Below are positions 16,299-24,738 of a stretch of DNA of 55,050 nt, piece after piece. Position 1 is the first letter of the stretch; each line of letters begins with the position of its first letter. Source of the DNA: VBAS01 sp035318985 (lineage in GTDB: Bacteria; Bacteroidota; Bacteroidia; Chitinophagales; Chitinophagaceae); NCBI GenBank assembly GCA_035318985.1, contig DATHDP010000085.1, positions 1-55,050 of the forward strand, in the 5' to 3' direction. The notes beneath the pieces are model-generated. The model searched no databases, was not told where the DNA came from, and saw only the letters and a program-made list of their open reading frames with translations. The position numbers were made by a program, and so were the translations under genes.

Positions 16299-16778
16299 TT
16301 ATTCAACTCCCTCCCGGATCTTCGAATCGGGATTGTTTAAAATCTTTGTCAAATTTGTTCTGTCGAATACACTGTGCTCGAATGTCTGTGCCATTTTTAT
16401 CGCATTGGTCGGACAAGCTTCAATACACAAATTGCAAAACGTACATAACTCCAGGTGATATACAAATTTGTCAATCGCTTTTTTCTTTTTCCCATCAGGT
16501 TGTATATCGAACTTGGTAACAATTTTAATTGTTGCATTAGGGCAGGCTAATTCACAAGCTGTACAACCAGTACAAGCATGTTCATTATGTTCATCATGTA
16601 TCATTACTACCTCGCCCCGGAAACGTTCTGGTAATACTAAAGTGTCTTTATTATCCGGGTATTGCTGCGTGATCTTTTCTTTTTTATGATGCAAAGCATA
16701 CCAGCCGGTAAGTTTCATGCCGGTCAGCAAGGATTTAACCCCTTTAAAAACATCTGATATGTATTCTTTTAAAAACAT
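16299..16778 (-). CDS. nuoI: NADH-quinone oxidoreductase subunit I (two 4Fe-4S clusters)
   Basis: 159 residues. Two ferredoxin motifs: CTGCTACELACP (C69, C72, C75, C79) and CTFCNLCIEACP (C112, C115, C118, C122), carrying clusters N6a and N6b that pass electrons to NuoB. In a complex without NuoEFG these would be the entry clusters for electrons from a ferredoxin-like donor. It starts 7 bases after nuoH. Confidence 0.97.
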   Translation of the reverse strand: MFLKEYISDVFKGVKSLLTGMKLTGWYALHHKKEKITQQYPDNKDTLVLPERFRGEVVMIHDEHNEHACTGCTACELACPNATIKIVTKFDIQPDGKKKKAIDKFVYHLELCTFCNLCIEACPTNAIKMAQTFEHSVFDRTNLTKILNNPDSKIREGVE

Positions 16779-16785
16779 GTTTTAT

Positions 16786-17862
16786 TTAAAAATGCCAACC
16801 CATAATTGCCATCAACGTTACCAATAATAAATTGAACATACTTATCGGTAATAAATATTTCCATTCAAGATTTAATAACTGGTCAATACGCAGTCGCGGG
16901 AATGTCCAGCGAAACCACATGATGACAAAAATTAAAAAGAATGTTTTTCCAACGAACCACAAACTCGATGGAATATAATCCATGATGTGATTGAACTGCG
17001 TACCTGTTCCGAAATGTAATGGTTGCCATCCACCCAAAAACAATGTAGCGCCAAGTGCACAAACCACAAATATGTTTACATACTCCGCAAGAAAGAACAA
17101 AGCGAATTTCATTCCTGAATACTCTGTATGAAAACCGGCAGTGAGCTCTGATTCTGCTTCAGCAAGATCAAATGGAGCACGGTTTGTTTCTGCTGTTACT
17201 GCTATCATAAATATGACAAATGCGATCCACACAGGAAGATGTCCTTTAAATATCCACCAACCGTTTGCTTGTGAAGCCACGATAGATGAAATTTTCAGAT
17301 CACCTGTCAGAATTACAATTGCAAGAATGGCGAAACCAGCAGATAATTCATAACTCACGATCTGTGCGCCGCTGCGCATAGCACCAAGCAATGAATATTT
17401 ATTATTGCTTGCCCAACCTGCCATCAATATGCCTATCACAGATATGGATGATATCGCCGTAAAAAATAAAACACCAATATTAATATCCCATATCTGTAAT
17501 CCTTTTGCAAACATTAATGGCGCCATCACAACCATTGCGATGATCATTACAATAAATGGCGCCAGATTAAATAGAAATTTATCGGCACCATCAGGCGTCA
17601 TTCCTTCTTTTACGATAAGCTTCAGTGTATCCGCTGCTGTCTGAAACATTCCAACAGGACCAACACGATTGGGGCCAAGTCTTAATTGCATCCATGCAGA
17701 AACTTTCCTTTCCATCATGATCAGCACCAAACCAAGTAATGCAAACAAACTAATGATACATACACCAACAATCACAAACTCAATCAGCATTGGCCATGGC
17801 GCTGTGAATTGATTATTCAACCATACGTGAATACTGTTTGCTATGTTTTCTAAACTTGGCAT
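16786..17862 (-). CDS. nuoH: NADH-quinone oxidoreductase subunit H
   Basis: 358 residues, about eight helices. It holds the membrane side of the quinone chamber: MERKVSAWMQLRLGPNRVGP, LKLIVKEGMTPDGAD and ETNRAPFDLAEAESELTAGF followed by HTEYSGMKFALFFLAEY are all classic conserved loops. It is the first gene after the NuoD junction, from which nuoE, F and G are absent. Confidence 0.97.
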   Translation of the reverse strand: MPSLENIANSIHVWLNNQFTAPWPMLIEFVIVGVCIISLFALLGLVLIMMERKVSAWMQLRLGPNRVGPVGMFQTAADTLKLIVKEGMTPDGADKFLFNLAPFIVMIIAMVVMAPLMFAKGLQIWDINIGVLFFTAISSISVIGILMAGWASNNKYSLLGAMRSGAQIVSYELSAGFAILAIVILTGDLKISSIVASQANGWWIFKGHLPVWIAFVIFMIAVTAETNRAPFDLAEAESELTAGFHTEYSGMKFALFFLAEYVNIFVVCALGATLFLGGWQPLHFGTGTQFNHIMDYIPSSLWFVGKTFFLIFVIMWFRWTFPRLRIDQLLNLEWKYLLPISMFNLLLVTLMAIMGWHF

Positions 17863-17881
17863 TAAAGAATTTAAGATTTTA

Positions 17882-17933
17882 GATTTACGATTGCAGATTG
17901 GAATAATAAATCTAAAATCTGCAATCGTAAATC
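17882..17933. repeat. 18-bp-arm hairpin exactly at the nuoD-nuoH junction
   Basis: GATTTACGATTGCAGATT (17882-17899) and its exact reverse complement (17916-17933) around a 16-base loop, inside an 81-base gap between nuoH and nuoD. No T tract follows, so it is not a typical terminator; it may be an RNA-stabilising stem or an inserted repeat. It lies where nuoEFG are found in a 14-gene operon. Confidence 0.75.
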
Positions 17934-17943
17934 CGCAATTATT

Positions 17944-19086
17944 TTATCTATCAATATCCGGTATCACCAAATCGATCATCGCCATAATAGCAACAAGATC
18001 TCCGATCTTTCCACCTCTTGCCATATGATCCAGTGCACTTAGGTTGCTGAAACCCGGCGACCGGAACTTAATTCTGTATGGCGTTGTTCCACCTTCACTA
18101 ACTATATAAACTCCAAACTCACCTCTTGCTGTTTCCACCTTTGAATAATATTCTCCCTTAGGTAATTTCAAAACTGCTTTTGTCTTTGCCTGAACGTCGC
18201 CTTCAGGAATATTATCGATTAGCTGTTCAACAATAGAAAGCGACTGCCTCATCTCTTTCATCCTTACTAAATATCTCGACCAGCAATCACCACCAGTTTC
18301 TATTATCTCATCAAACTGCAATTTGCTATACACTTCATACGGAAATAATTTTCTTATATCACAACTTACTCCGCTGCCTCTTGCAGTTGGTCCAGTGCAA
18401 CCATAAGAAATAGCATCTTCCTTTGAAAGATAACCAACACCCTTTACTCTATTTTGAAAGATCACATTGCCTGTCAGGAGTTCATCATATTCATCGATCT
18501 TTTTTTTAAAGTGAGCAATAAATTCTTTTACTCTTCTTTGAAAATTGGGATGAACATCAACCATCACACCACCTGGCACCATATAATTCATGGTTAACCT
18601 GGTTCCGCAACTCTCTTCCATTATATCATTGATCATTTCTCTTTCACGAAAAGCATGAAAGAAGGGAGTCAATGCACCGATATCCATCGCTCCTGCACCC
18701 CACCATAGCTGATGTGATGCAAGCCGTGTTAATTCATCCATCAACACTCTTATCACTTGTGCTCTTGGAGGAACCTCGATCTGCATTCCTTTCTCAACAC
18801 ATAAACAACAACCATGATTATTAATGTGTGAAGAGAGATAATCCATTTTACTGGTAACATAAATGAACTGGCGAAAACTTAAACTTTCACACATTTTTTC
18901 AATGGAACGATGAATATATCCAAGATGCGGATCTACTTTTTTGATCGTTTCTCCATTCAATGTAATCACCAAATGCAACACTCCGTGAGTTGCAGGATGC
19001 TGTGGTCCTACATTGATGATCATATCACCAAATACATCCGGTGTACCGAAACCAGGTTGCTTTAATATTTCAGTTTCGCGATACAT
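17944..19086 (-). CDS. nuoD: NADH-quinone oxidoreductase subunit D
   Basis: 380 residues, separate from NuoC. GPQHPATHGVLHL (H30, H34) and KMDYLSSHINNHG (Y83) are the quinone-headgroup site; Thermus uses the equivalent His and Tyr. DPHLGYIHRSIEKM carries R60, the position matching the arginine dimethylated by NDUFAF7 in mitochondria. GEFGVYIVSEGGTTPYRIKF near the end is typical. It overlaps nuoC by one base (TAATG). Confidence 0.97.
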   Translation of the reverse strand: MYRETEILKQPGFGTPDVFGDMIINVGPQHPATHGVLHLVITLNGETIKKVDPHLGYIHRSIEKMCESLSFRQFIYVTSKMDYLSSHINNHGCCLCVEKGMQIEVPPRAQVIRVLMDELTRLASHQLWWGAGAMDIGALTPFFHAFREREMINDIMEESCGTRLTMNYMVPGGVMVDVHPNFQRRVKEFIAHFKKKIDEYDELLTGNVIFQNRVKGVGYLSKEDAISYGCTGPTARGSGVSCDIRKLFPYEVYSKLQFDEIIETGGDCWSRYLVRMKEMRQSLSIVEQLIDNIPEGDVQAKTKAVLKLPKGEYYSKVETARGEFGVYIVSEGGTTPYRIKFRSPGFSNLSALDHMARGGKIGDLVAIMAMIDLVIPDIDR

Positions 19087-19544
19087 TACAGCTTTATCAT
19101 GTTAACAGGGTCTTCAAAATCTTTTCGCAAAGGATTTTTTCCTTCCCATCCATCGGGTAATATCAATAATCGCAGATCAGGATGATTCAAAAAGTTTACA
19201 CCAAACAATTCATAGATCTCTCTTTCGTGAAATTCTGCTGTTCTCCATATATGCGATACAGTTTCTATTTCCGGTTTGTTTCTGTCTAATTGTATTTTCA
19301 CTACTACCTGGTGACGATATCTTGTCGACTCTAAATGATAAACCATTGTGAGATGGGTTTTCCAGTCAACGCAGGTCTGGCAAAACAAGTAATCAAAATT
19401 CAGTTCAGGTTTGTTTCGAAGAATTTCTGCAGAAGTCAATAGATCGCCAGGTGTGATTATAATATTTAACCATTCACCGCTTTCATCAAAGGTTGCGGTG
19501 GGAATTAATTCTGTGAGACTAATTTTTAATTCTTCTTTTGTCAT
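19086..19544 (-). CDS. nuoC: NADH-quinone oxidoreductase subunit C
   Basis: 152 residues, 30-kDa subunit family. The signature HEREIYELFGVNFLNHPDL followed by LPDGWEGKNPLRKDF is complete. It packs against NuoD in the hydrophilic arm. It overlaps nuoB by four bases at its start and nuoD by one base at its end. Confidence 0.96.
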   Translation of the reverse strand: MTKEELKISLTELIPTATFDESGEWLNIIITPGDLLTSAEILRNKPELNFDYLFCQTCVDWKTHLTMVYHLESTRYRHQVVVKIQLDRNKPEIETVSHIWRTAEFHEREIYELFGVNFLNHPDLRLLILPDGWEGKNPLRKDFEDPVNMIKL

Positions 19545-20128
19545 TTATAAAATGCTTCTTGTTCTTTGCCGGTTAGCGGTGTTGGAAGCTTACTTTCTTC
19601 TCTTATTTGTTCCCTTGTTAATCCTTTTTTTATTTTTTGTTGAAGCAGCATCAGTGCATTAATTAATGCTTCGGGTCTTGGCGGACAACCCGCTACATAA
19701 ACATCTACAGGGATCACATGGTCAGCGCCTTTTACTACAGAATAAGTGTTGTAAAAAAAGGGTCCACCACTTGTTGCACAGGCACCCATGGCAATTACAT
19801 ATTTTGGATCACCCATTTGATCATATAATCTTTTTAATACCGGCGCCATTTTATTAACAATCGTGCCTGCAATAATTATTACATCAGCTTGACGTGGAGT
19901 AGCTCTTGCTACTTCAAATCCAAACCGGCTCCAATCATATTTTGCAGCGGCAGTACTCATCATTTCTATGGCACAGCAACTGGTACCAAATACCAACGGC
20001 CATAATGAATTTGACCTTGCCCAATTGATCACGTCATCCAATTTGCTTACAAGCACTCCACCCGAAGGAGTTTGATGAACTTCTCCCGGAAAAGCAAGTG
20101 AGGATTCAGATTGAAATTTGTCCGTCAT
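19541..20128 (-). CDS. nuoB: NADH-quinone oxidoreductase subunit B (cluster N2)
   Basis: 195 residues. The N2 cluster ligands are all visible: GTSCCAIEMM (C51, C52), GACATSGG (C117) and AGCPPRPEAL (C148). N2 reduces quinone at the NuoB-NuoD interface. About 20 extra N-terminal residues and a basic C-terminal tail (about 165-195) are present. It starts 7 bases after nuoA. Confidence 0.97.
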   Translation of the reverse strand: MTDKFQSESSLAFPGEVHQTPSGGVLVSKLDDVINWARSNSLWPLVFGTSCCAIEMMSTAAAKYDWSRFGFEVARATPRQADVIIIAGTIVNKMAPVLKRLYDQMGDPKYVIAMGACATSGGPFFYNTYSVVKGADHVIPVDVYVAGCPPRPEALINALMLLQQKIKKGLTREQIREESKLPTPLTGKEQEAFYK

Positions 20129-20135
20129 ATAATAA

Positions 20136-20486
20136 CTACTGCCACTTTAGTGCCCCTTTTTTATGTGCATACAGAAAGCCCAGAAACAGAATGAAAAAGA
20201 AAATCACAATTTCTATAAGTGCGATCCAACCCACACTTTTAACAACGACAGCCCAGGGGTATAGAAATATCAGCTCAACGTCAAAAATTAAAAAAATCAA
20301 TGCAAAAAGATAGTATCCTACATTAAACTGTATCCAACTAGGTCCTGTTGTTGGAACACCACACTCATACGGTTCACCTTTTGCCTTATTTTTTGTGGCT
20401 TTTAAAACAACTTTGGAGATAAGGATAGCGATGCCTGAGAAAGCAACCGCGGAGATCATCAGAACAATGAGTGAAGATGCACCCAT
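20136..20486 (-). CDS. nuoA: NADH-quinone oxidoreductase subunit A
   Basis: 116 residues, three helices. The conserved loop between TM1 and TM2 reads KGEPYECGVPTTGPSWIQFN, including the cysteine that reports the active/deactive state in mitochondria, and FDVELIFLYPWAV is the TM2 acidic signature. It is the first complex I gene, 78 bases downstream of the ferredoxin-reductase gene. Confidence 0.96.
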   Translation of the reverse strand: MGASSLIVLMISAVAFSGIAILISKVVLKATKNKAKGEPYECGVPTTGPSWIQFNVGYYLFALIFLIFDVELIFLYPWAVVVKSVGWIALIEIVIFFFILFLGFLYAHKKGALKWQ

Positions 20487-20564
20487 AGGGAATTTCAGAT
20501 TTTTACGAATATAGCAAGTGTGATTGAAATATGAACATGAGACTTATCAAGATTAAAAGCGACT

Positions 20565-21281
20565 TTATCCATACAATTCCTGGTGAATTGATTTTTTGTC
20601 ATAGCCCATTGCAAGAATTCTTTGCTTGGCTTCATCGATCATCACTTTCCATCCGCAAAGAAGAAATAAAGCCGGTTGTTTGTTGGCACATATCTCTTCA
20701 TAAATAGGATGGACATAACCAGTTCTGCCATCCCATTCTTCACGGGATAGTGTTGGCATATAATGAAACTTTTCCAACTGAAGATTTTTCATTTCTTCGT
20801 AATATAAAAGATCGGATTTCTTTCGTGTTCCGAAGATCAGGTAAATATTATTGTGCGGAATGTTATGCAGCTTGATATAAGTAGCCATACTGCGAAACGG
20901 AGCGATCCCTGTTCCTGTGCAGATCATGATTATTTCTTTTTGCAAGTCTTCATCATCCAGTGTAAAGACTCCCTGTGGGCCACGCAATGTCAATTCACTT
21001 CCAACAACTATATTATTAAAAAGATATGTTATTCCTGACCCGCCTTCGAGCAATACAATTACAAGCTCCAACACATTTGTTCCGTCTGGCCAGCTGGCGA
21101 TCGAATAACTTCTTATTCTTTTATTGGGTTTTTCGTGAATGGGCAGATCCAGCGTAATGAATTGTCCGGGTATGAAATCAAACTTTTCCAATTCAGGGAT
21201 CTGTATCCAATAACGCCTGGTATTTGGTGTTTCATTTTCTATGCGGATCACCTTACCGGTTCGCCAGGGTTGAAGCGCCAT
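20565..21281 (-). CDS. FAD-dependent ferredoxin-NADP(H)-reductase-like oxidoreductase
   Basis: 238 residues, plant-type FNR fold. RSYS (57-60) is the FAD-isoalloxazine motif; CTGTGIAPFRSM (121-132) is the nicotinamide-site loop; LLCGWKVMIDEAKQ binds the NADP adenosine side; the C-terminus ends ELYG with the stacking tyrosine. It exchanges electrons between NAD(P)H and ferredoxin or flavodoxin. It is the first gene of the leftward nuo transcript (78-base gap, no terminator between). In an operon without NuoEFG, a role in supplying the complex with electrons is possible but inferred. Confidence 0.9.
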   Translation of the reverse strand: MALQPWRTGKVIRIENETPNTRRYWIQIPELEKFDFIPGQFITLDLPIHEKPNKRIRSYSIASWPDGTNVLELVIVLLEGGSGITYLFNNIVVGSELTLRGPQGVFTLDDEDLQKEIIMICTGTGIAPFRSMATYIKLHNIPHNNIYLIFGTRKKSDLLYYEEMKNLQLEKFHYMPTLSREEWDGRTGYVHPIYEEICANKQPALFLLCGWKVMIDEAKQRILAMGYDKKSIHQELYG

Positions 21282-21315
21282 AATTATAAAATTTATTCAA
21301 AATACAAAAACAAAG

Positions 21316-21323
21316 CAAAAGTA
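21316..21323 (-). promoter_or_regulatory. Candidate Bacteroidota -7 element for the fnr-nuo operon
   Basis: Read leftward, TACTTTTG fits the Bacteroidota TAnnTTTG element, 34 bases before the reductase ATG. I do not find a matching -33 TTG at the expected distance. Confidence 0.3.
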
Positions 21324-21362
21324 TTGCCTGCTGTATATTATTTAAATTATGGGGGGTTGGTA

Positions 21363-21396
21363 AAAAATAAAGGCGGAGCCTTAGCACCGCCTTTTT
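21363..21396. terminator. Hairpin terminator between the Asp-box protein and fnr
   Basis: AAAGGCGG (21369-21376) and CCGCCTTT (21387-21394) with a 10-base loop. T-rich sequence flanks both sides, and the leftward tail (TTTATTTTTTACC) is the longer. It should end the leftward transcript of the T9SS protein at 21611, about 215 bases after that stop. The rest of the 329-base gap (21282-21610) holds the operon promoter region and a short open frame of doubtful status at 21458-21565. Confidence 0.75.
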
Positions 21397-21610
21397 GCTT
21401 ATGGCAAGCAATCGAACTTTTAAAAGTAAAAAAATTTTTGATAGCGACAAATATATTTTATTGACGTATATCAGGATCTAGGTCTTTCAGCCTCTTCATG
21501 GTTGAATAATAGATCTTATTTTTCCAAACATAACGACCAACTTGTTTCGTCGATCTTGCTTTCACCAGAAGGATAAACGAGAACTATTTTATTTTTGTGA
21601 GCGGCTTTTA

Positions 21611-24600
21611 CTACCTGATAATTTTCTGGACGTGACGATATTTTTTGTTATCGCTGTAAATGCTCAATATATAGGCGCCTTTCGCAAAACCGCTAATATT
21701 AAAACTTCCACTTTGATAACCAGTTTCCAGCCTGTAAAGTTCCTGGCCTTGCATATTGAATAACTGAACTGATATCTTTTTTACATCTTGTTTATTACCT
21801 ACAAGGTATTGAACAGTGCTTTGACTTATTGTGGGATAGACTTTTGTAATAAAATCCTTATCGTTAATTACCGGGTTATTAATTCCTGTAACAAGATTGG
21901 GTGTACCCAAAAAAGTATAATAAAGGCCATTGCCATGTGTGCCAATAAGCAATACATTATCATCAGGTCTGTAAGCAAGAGAATTTATTACTGCAAAATT
22001 TAATGTTGCTGATCCTTCACGTTGCCAGGTTGGCGAACCGCCACCTATTAAAGTTGTTCCCAAATTTTCTACTGCAAATAAACCAGCTGCTGTTCCTACA
22101 TAATATTCAGTGATGGGGGTACCAGATCCGTCTTTTTTTACAGTGATCATACAGCTTCGTGCAGAAATATAACCTGAAGTGTTATTCCCAGTAAGATTTC
22201 CCTCCGCAACTTTCCAGGTGGGTGAGGCGCTTTTGGCATCATTGGTCCAAAGTATATTAGTTACATTATTAAGATTGGCTCCAACGGTTCTTCCATAATT
22301 TGTTACTACTGCAATTATTTCATTATCGTTATTTGGGTTTACTGCAATATCCTGGACATTCAATCCTGACATATCCGTAACAGTGGGTGTTATATTTACA
22401 GGAGTCGCTGCAGCCGAAGAATTTCTTGGATCATCTAATCGAAATATTCTTCCATCTGTAGTGCCAAAATACATTGAATGTAATGAACCATAGTTTCCAC
22501 GACTGAAGGCAATTGCCCTGATAGCAATATTTTTTCCACTAGTTGGATCACTTGGGTTAACTGCACTACTAACACCGGTTAATTCTGTCCAGCCTGAAGA
22601 AGAAGATACTGTTGATGCACTTGTGGTACGGAACATGCGATTGAAATTTATATAATACAGGTCTTCCGTATTATCAGGATTGAGTCTAAAATTGGTAACA
22701 AACTCTCCGAATTCTGTTGATGATCCTGATTCTGTTAATCCATTAGGACGAATTTCAACCGGGTTAAAAGAAGCTTGTAATTGTCCACGTCTCAAACTGC
22801 CTAATTGAACTGTACCGTATAAATATTGTATACCACCATTCCTTTTTGAAATACCTACGGTCCCTCCATCACCACCAATTATCCGACGATGATTATTACT
22901 ATCAGAAGCTGGCAAGCTAAGAATACCGGTTTTATCTCTGAATTGAGTTCCATTGTCCTGGGCACCTCCTGCAAAATTGTTAGCGCCAACTTCGGGATCA
23001 ATAGCCACCCTATAATATTGAAGTGTTTGATAATTATTAAGATTTGTCCATACGACGTTAGAACCCGAAGCGGTTATATTTGTCGTCATCTGCATACCGC
23101 CATCGTTAGAGCAAATTGCTTCGTTCGGATTTGCTGGATTGAAAACTACATTATGAATATCAGGATGACTGTTTGGATAAAATGTCAGGGATGGCAATGT
23201 ATTTCCATAACCACCGATCCAGCTTAATGTAGTATTATAATTTGCTGTACTAAATCCATCTGTAGATCTATATAAACTTGTGCCACCGACTAATACAAAA
23301 TTCGGATCATTTGGTTTTACCGTAATAAAAAGATCATAACCTCCCTGTATAGTAAATGGATCTGTAGCGTCATGATCACCACCGGGAAAATCAGGAAGAT
23401 TTGAAGATAGATTTGTCCAAACATTTCCTGAAGTCATATTCAACTTAAAAAGGTCTGCTTCTTTATTCCGAGCCGAACTCGTATTGGTTAGTCCATTTTC
23501 ATAGATTACATAAAATATGTTCTCATTTGAAGGAGCCAATGAAATCAATGTTCTTCTTGGATCATAAAAATTAGAGCCACCAACATCAGTAAAACTATAA
23601 GAATTCCCACGCCAACCAGCAACTGAGTCAATACCTAAAGTAGATCCACCGGCTAATCTTGCATAAGAATTTAGATTACCCGTTGTCGATTTCCATATGC
23701 CCCTTAACGTAAGATCAGATGCGGCCCCTGTAATTGCAACATATACTATTCCTGTAGGTGAAATAATTACGTCACCTTGCCCACCCGCAGCAAACCCGGA
23801 GACCGCACTCCCGAACACTGTTTGAAATGTAGTACCGCCGTTTGATGAACGAACAATTCTTCTATGACAGGCAACATACACATCACCATTTGTCGGATTA
23901 ACCGAGATCTTATGTACATAATCAAAAGGATGATCAAATCTTTCGGGCACACCAGCTAAAATAGCGGCACCATTGAAGTCTGTCATATTAGTTAATGGCA
24001 ACCGGGTCCATGTAACGCCATTATCAGTAGATTTTAGTAATCCATAAGCAAGATAACCTGCACCAATTGCATCAGTGGAACTACCAATATATTCTCCGCC
24101 GCCTGCATACCATGTATCTTGAAAGCCATCCCTGGGATCCTGGGCAATGCTTGAAACATTATGCACTTCATTTGCCGGGGTCACTCTTGTCCAATTACCC
24201 CCACCATCTATTGATCTGAATAACCCCCCGCTTACACCGCCTGCCAGCAAAACTCTGTTATTTGTACCATTATAACGAACATCGTAAGCTATTGCTCTTG
24301 TTCTACCGCCATTATTGTTAGGGCCAGCAGGTATATAATTATTTTGATTAGTTAATCTTGCAAGGCCTGAGGGTGTATTTCTTTGAGGGATCGTTCTTGC
24401 AAATTCAATTTCCTGATCACGCAATCCAAATAACGCTTCACCAGTTGTAGGATCTTTGATCAAGTCGGCCTCATATTTCCAGCGCAAATATTGATAAGCG
24501 GCTTCGTTTTCTTCGTTTTCTTCATTCTCCTTGTAGAGTTCGTTGACAAGCTTTTGATCACCTCTGGATTTATTAAAAAAAACCAGGAACCCTACCACTA

Positions 24601-24643
24601 CCAACAAAATAAAACTAACAGAGACAATAACCTTAATTTTCAT
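21611..24643 (-). CDS. Secreted Asp-box / sialidase-like repeat protein with T9SS type A sorting domain
   Basis: 1010 residues from the ATG at 24643 (MKIKVIVSVSFILLVVVGF, a signal or anchor helix); a start eight codons upstream weakens the signal. Many propeller repeats carry Asp-box-like turns: GGLFRSIDGGGNWTRV, LLKSTDNGVTWTRL, IVRSSNGGTTFQ. This is the VPS10/BNR-type propeller seen in glycosidases and surface proteins; I see no clear catalytic set. The C-terminus (VYPTISQSTVQYLVG ... YRHVQKIIR) is a T9SS sorting domain. Three 9-base tandem units (24503-24529) encode a Glu-Asn-Glu repeat after the anchor. It is probably exported and surface-attached or released. Confidence 0.88.
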   Translation of the reverse strand: MKIKVIVSVSFILLVVVGFLVFFNKSRGDQKLVNELYKENEENEENEAAYQYLRWKYEADLIKDPTTGEALFGLRDQEIEFARTIPQRNTPSGLARLTNQNNYIPAGPNNNGGRTRAIAYDVRYNGTNNRVLLAGGVSGGLFRSIDGGGNWTRVTPANEVHNVSSIAQDPRDGFQDTWYAGGGEYIGSSTDAIGAGYLAYGLLKSTDNGVTWTRLPLTNMTDFNGAAILAGVPERFDHPFDYVHKISVNPTNGDVYVACHRRIVRSSNGGTTFQTVFGSAVSGFAAGGQGDVIISPTGIVYVAITGAASDLTLRGIWKSTTGNLNSYARLAGGSTLGIDSVAGWRGNSYSFTDVGGSNFYDPRRTLISLAPSNENIFYVIYENGLTNTSSARNKEADLFKLNMTSGNVWTNLSSNLPDFPGGDHDATDPFTIQGGYDLFITVKPNDPNFVLVGGTSLYRSTDGFSTANYNTTLSWIGGYGNTLPSLTFYPNSHPDIHNVVFNPANPNEAICSNDGGMQMTTNITASGSNVVWTNLNNYQTLQYYRVAIDPEVGANNFAGGAQDNGTQFRDKTGILSLPASDSNNHRRIIGGDGGTVGISKRNGGIQYLYGTVQLGSLRRGQLQASFNPVEIRPNGLTESGSSTEFGEFVTNFRLNPDNTEDLYYINFNRMFRTTSASTVSSSSGWTELTGVSSAVNPSDPTSGKNIAIRAIAFSRGNYGSLHSMYFGTTDGRIFRLDDPRNSSAAATPVNITPTVTDMSGLNVQDIAVNPNNDNEIIAVVTNYGRTVGANLNNVTNILWTNDAKSASPTWKVAEGNLTGNNTSGYISARSCMITVKKDGSGTPITEYYVGTAAGLFAVENLGTTLIGGGSPTWQREGSATLNFAVINSLAYRPDDNVLLIGTHGNGLYYTFLGTPNLVTGINNPVINDKDFITKVYPTISQSTVQYLVGNKQDVKKISVQLFNMQGQELYRLETGYQSGSFNISGFAKGAYILSIYSDNKKYRHVQKIIR

Positions 24644-24738
24644 TATTTCACTTTTACAAAATTGCAATTTACTAAATATACCCTTCTAAAGACTTTCATG
24701 TAAAACTCAAGTACAAATTTTATATTTTTGTTTTTCGG

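Noticed and set aside
24723..24730. TATTTTTG promoter-like element before mfd
   Set aside because: It ends 8 bases from the ATG, leaving no leader, and has no upstream element.
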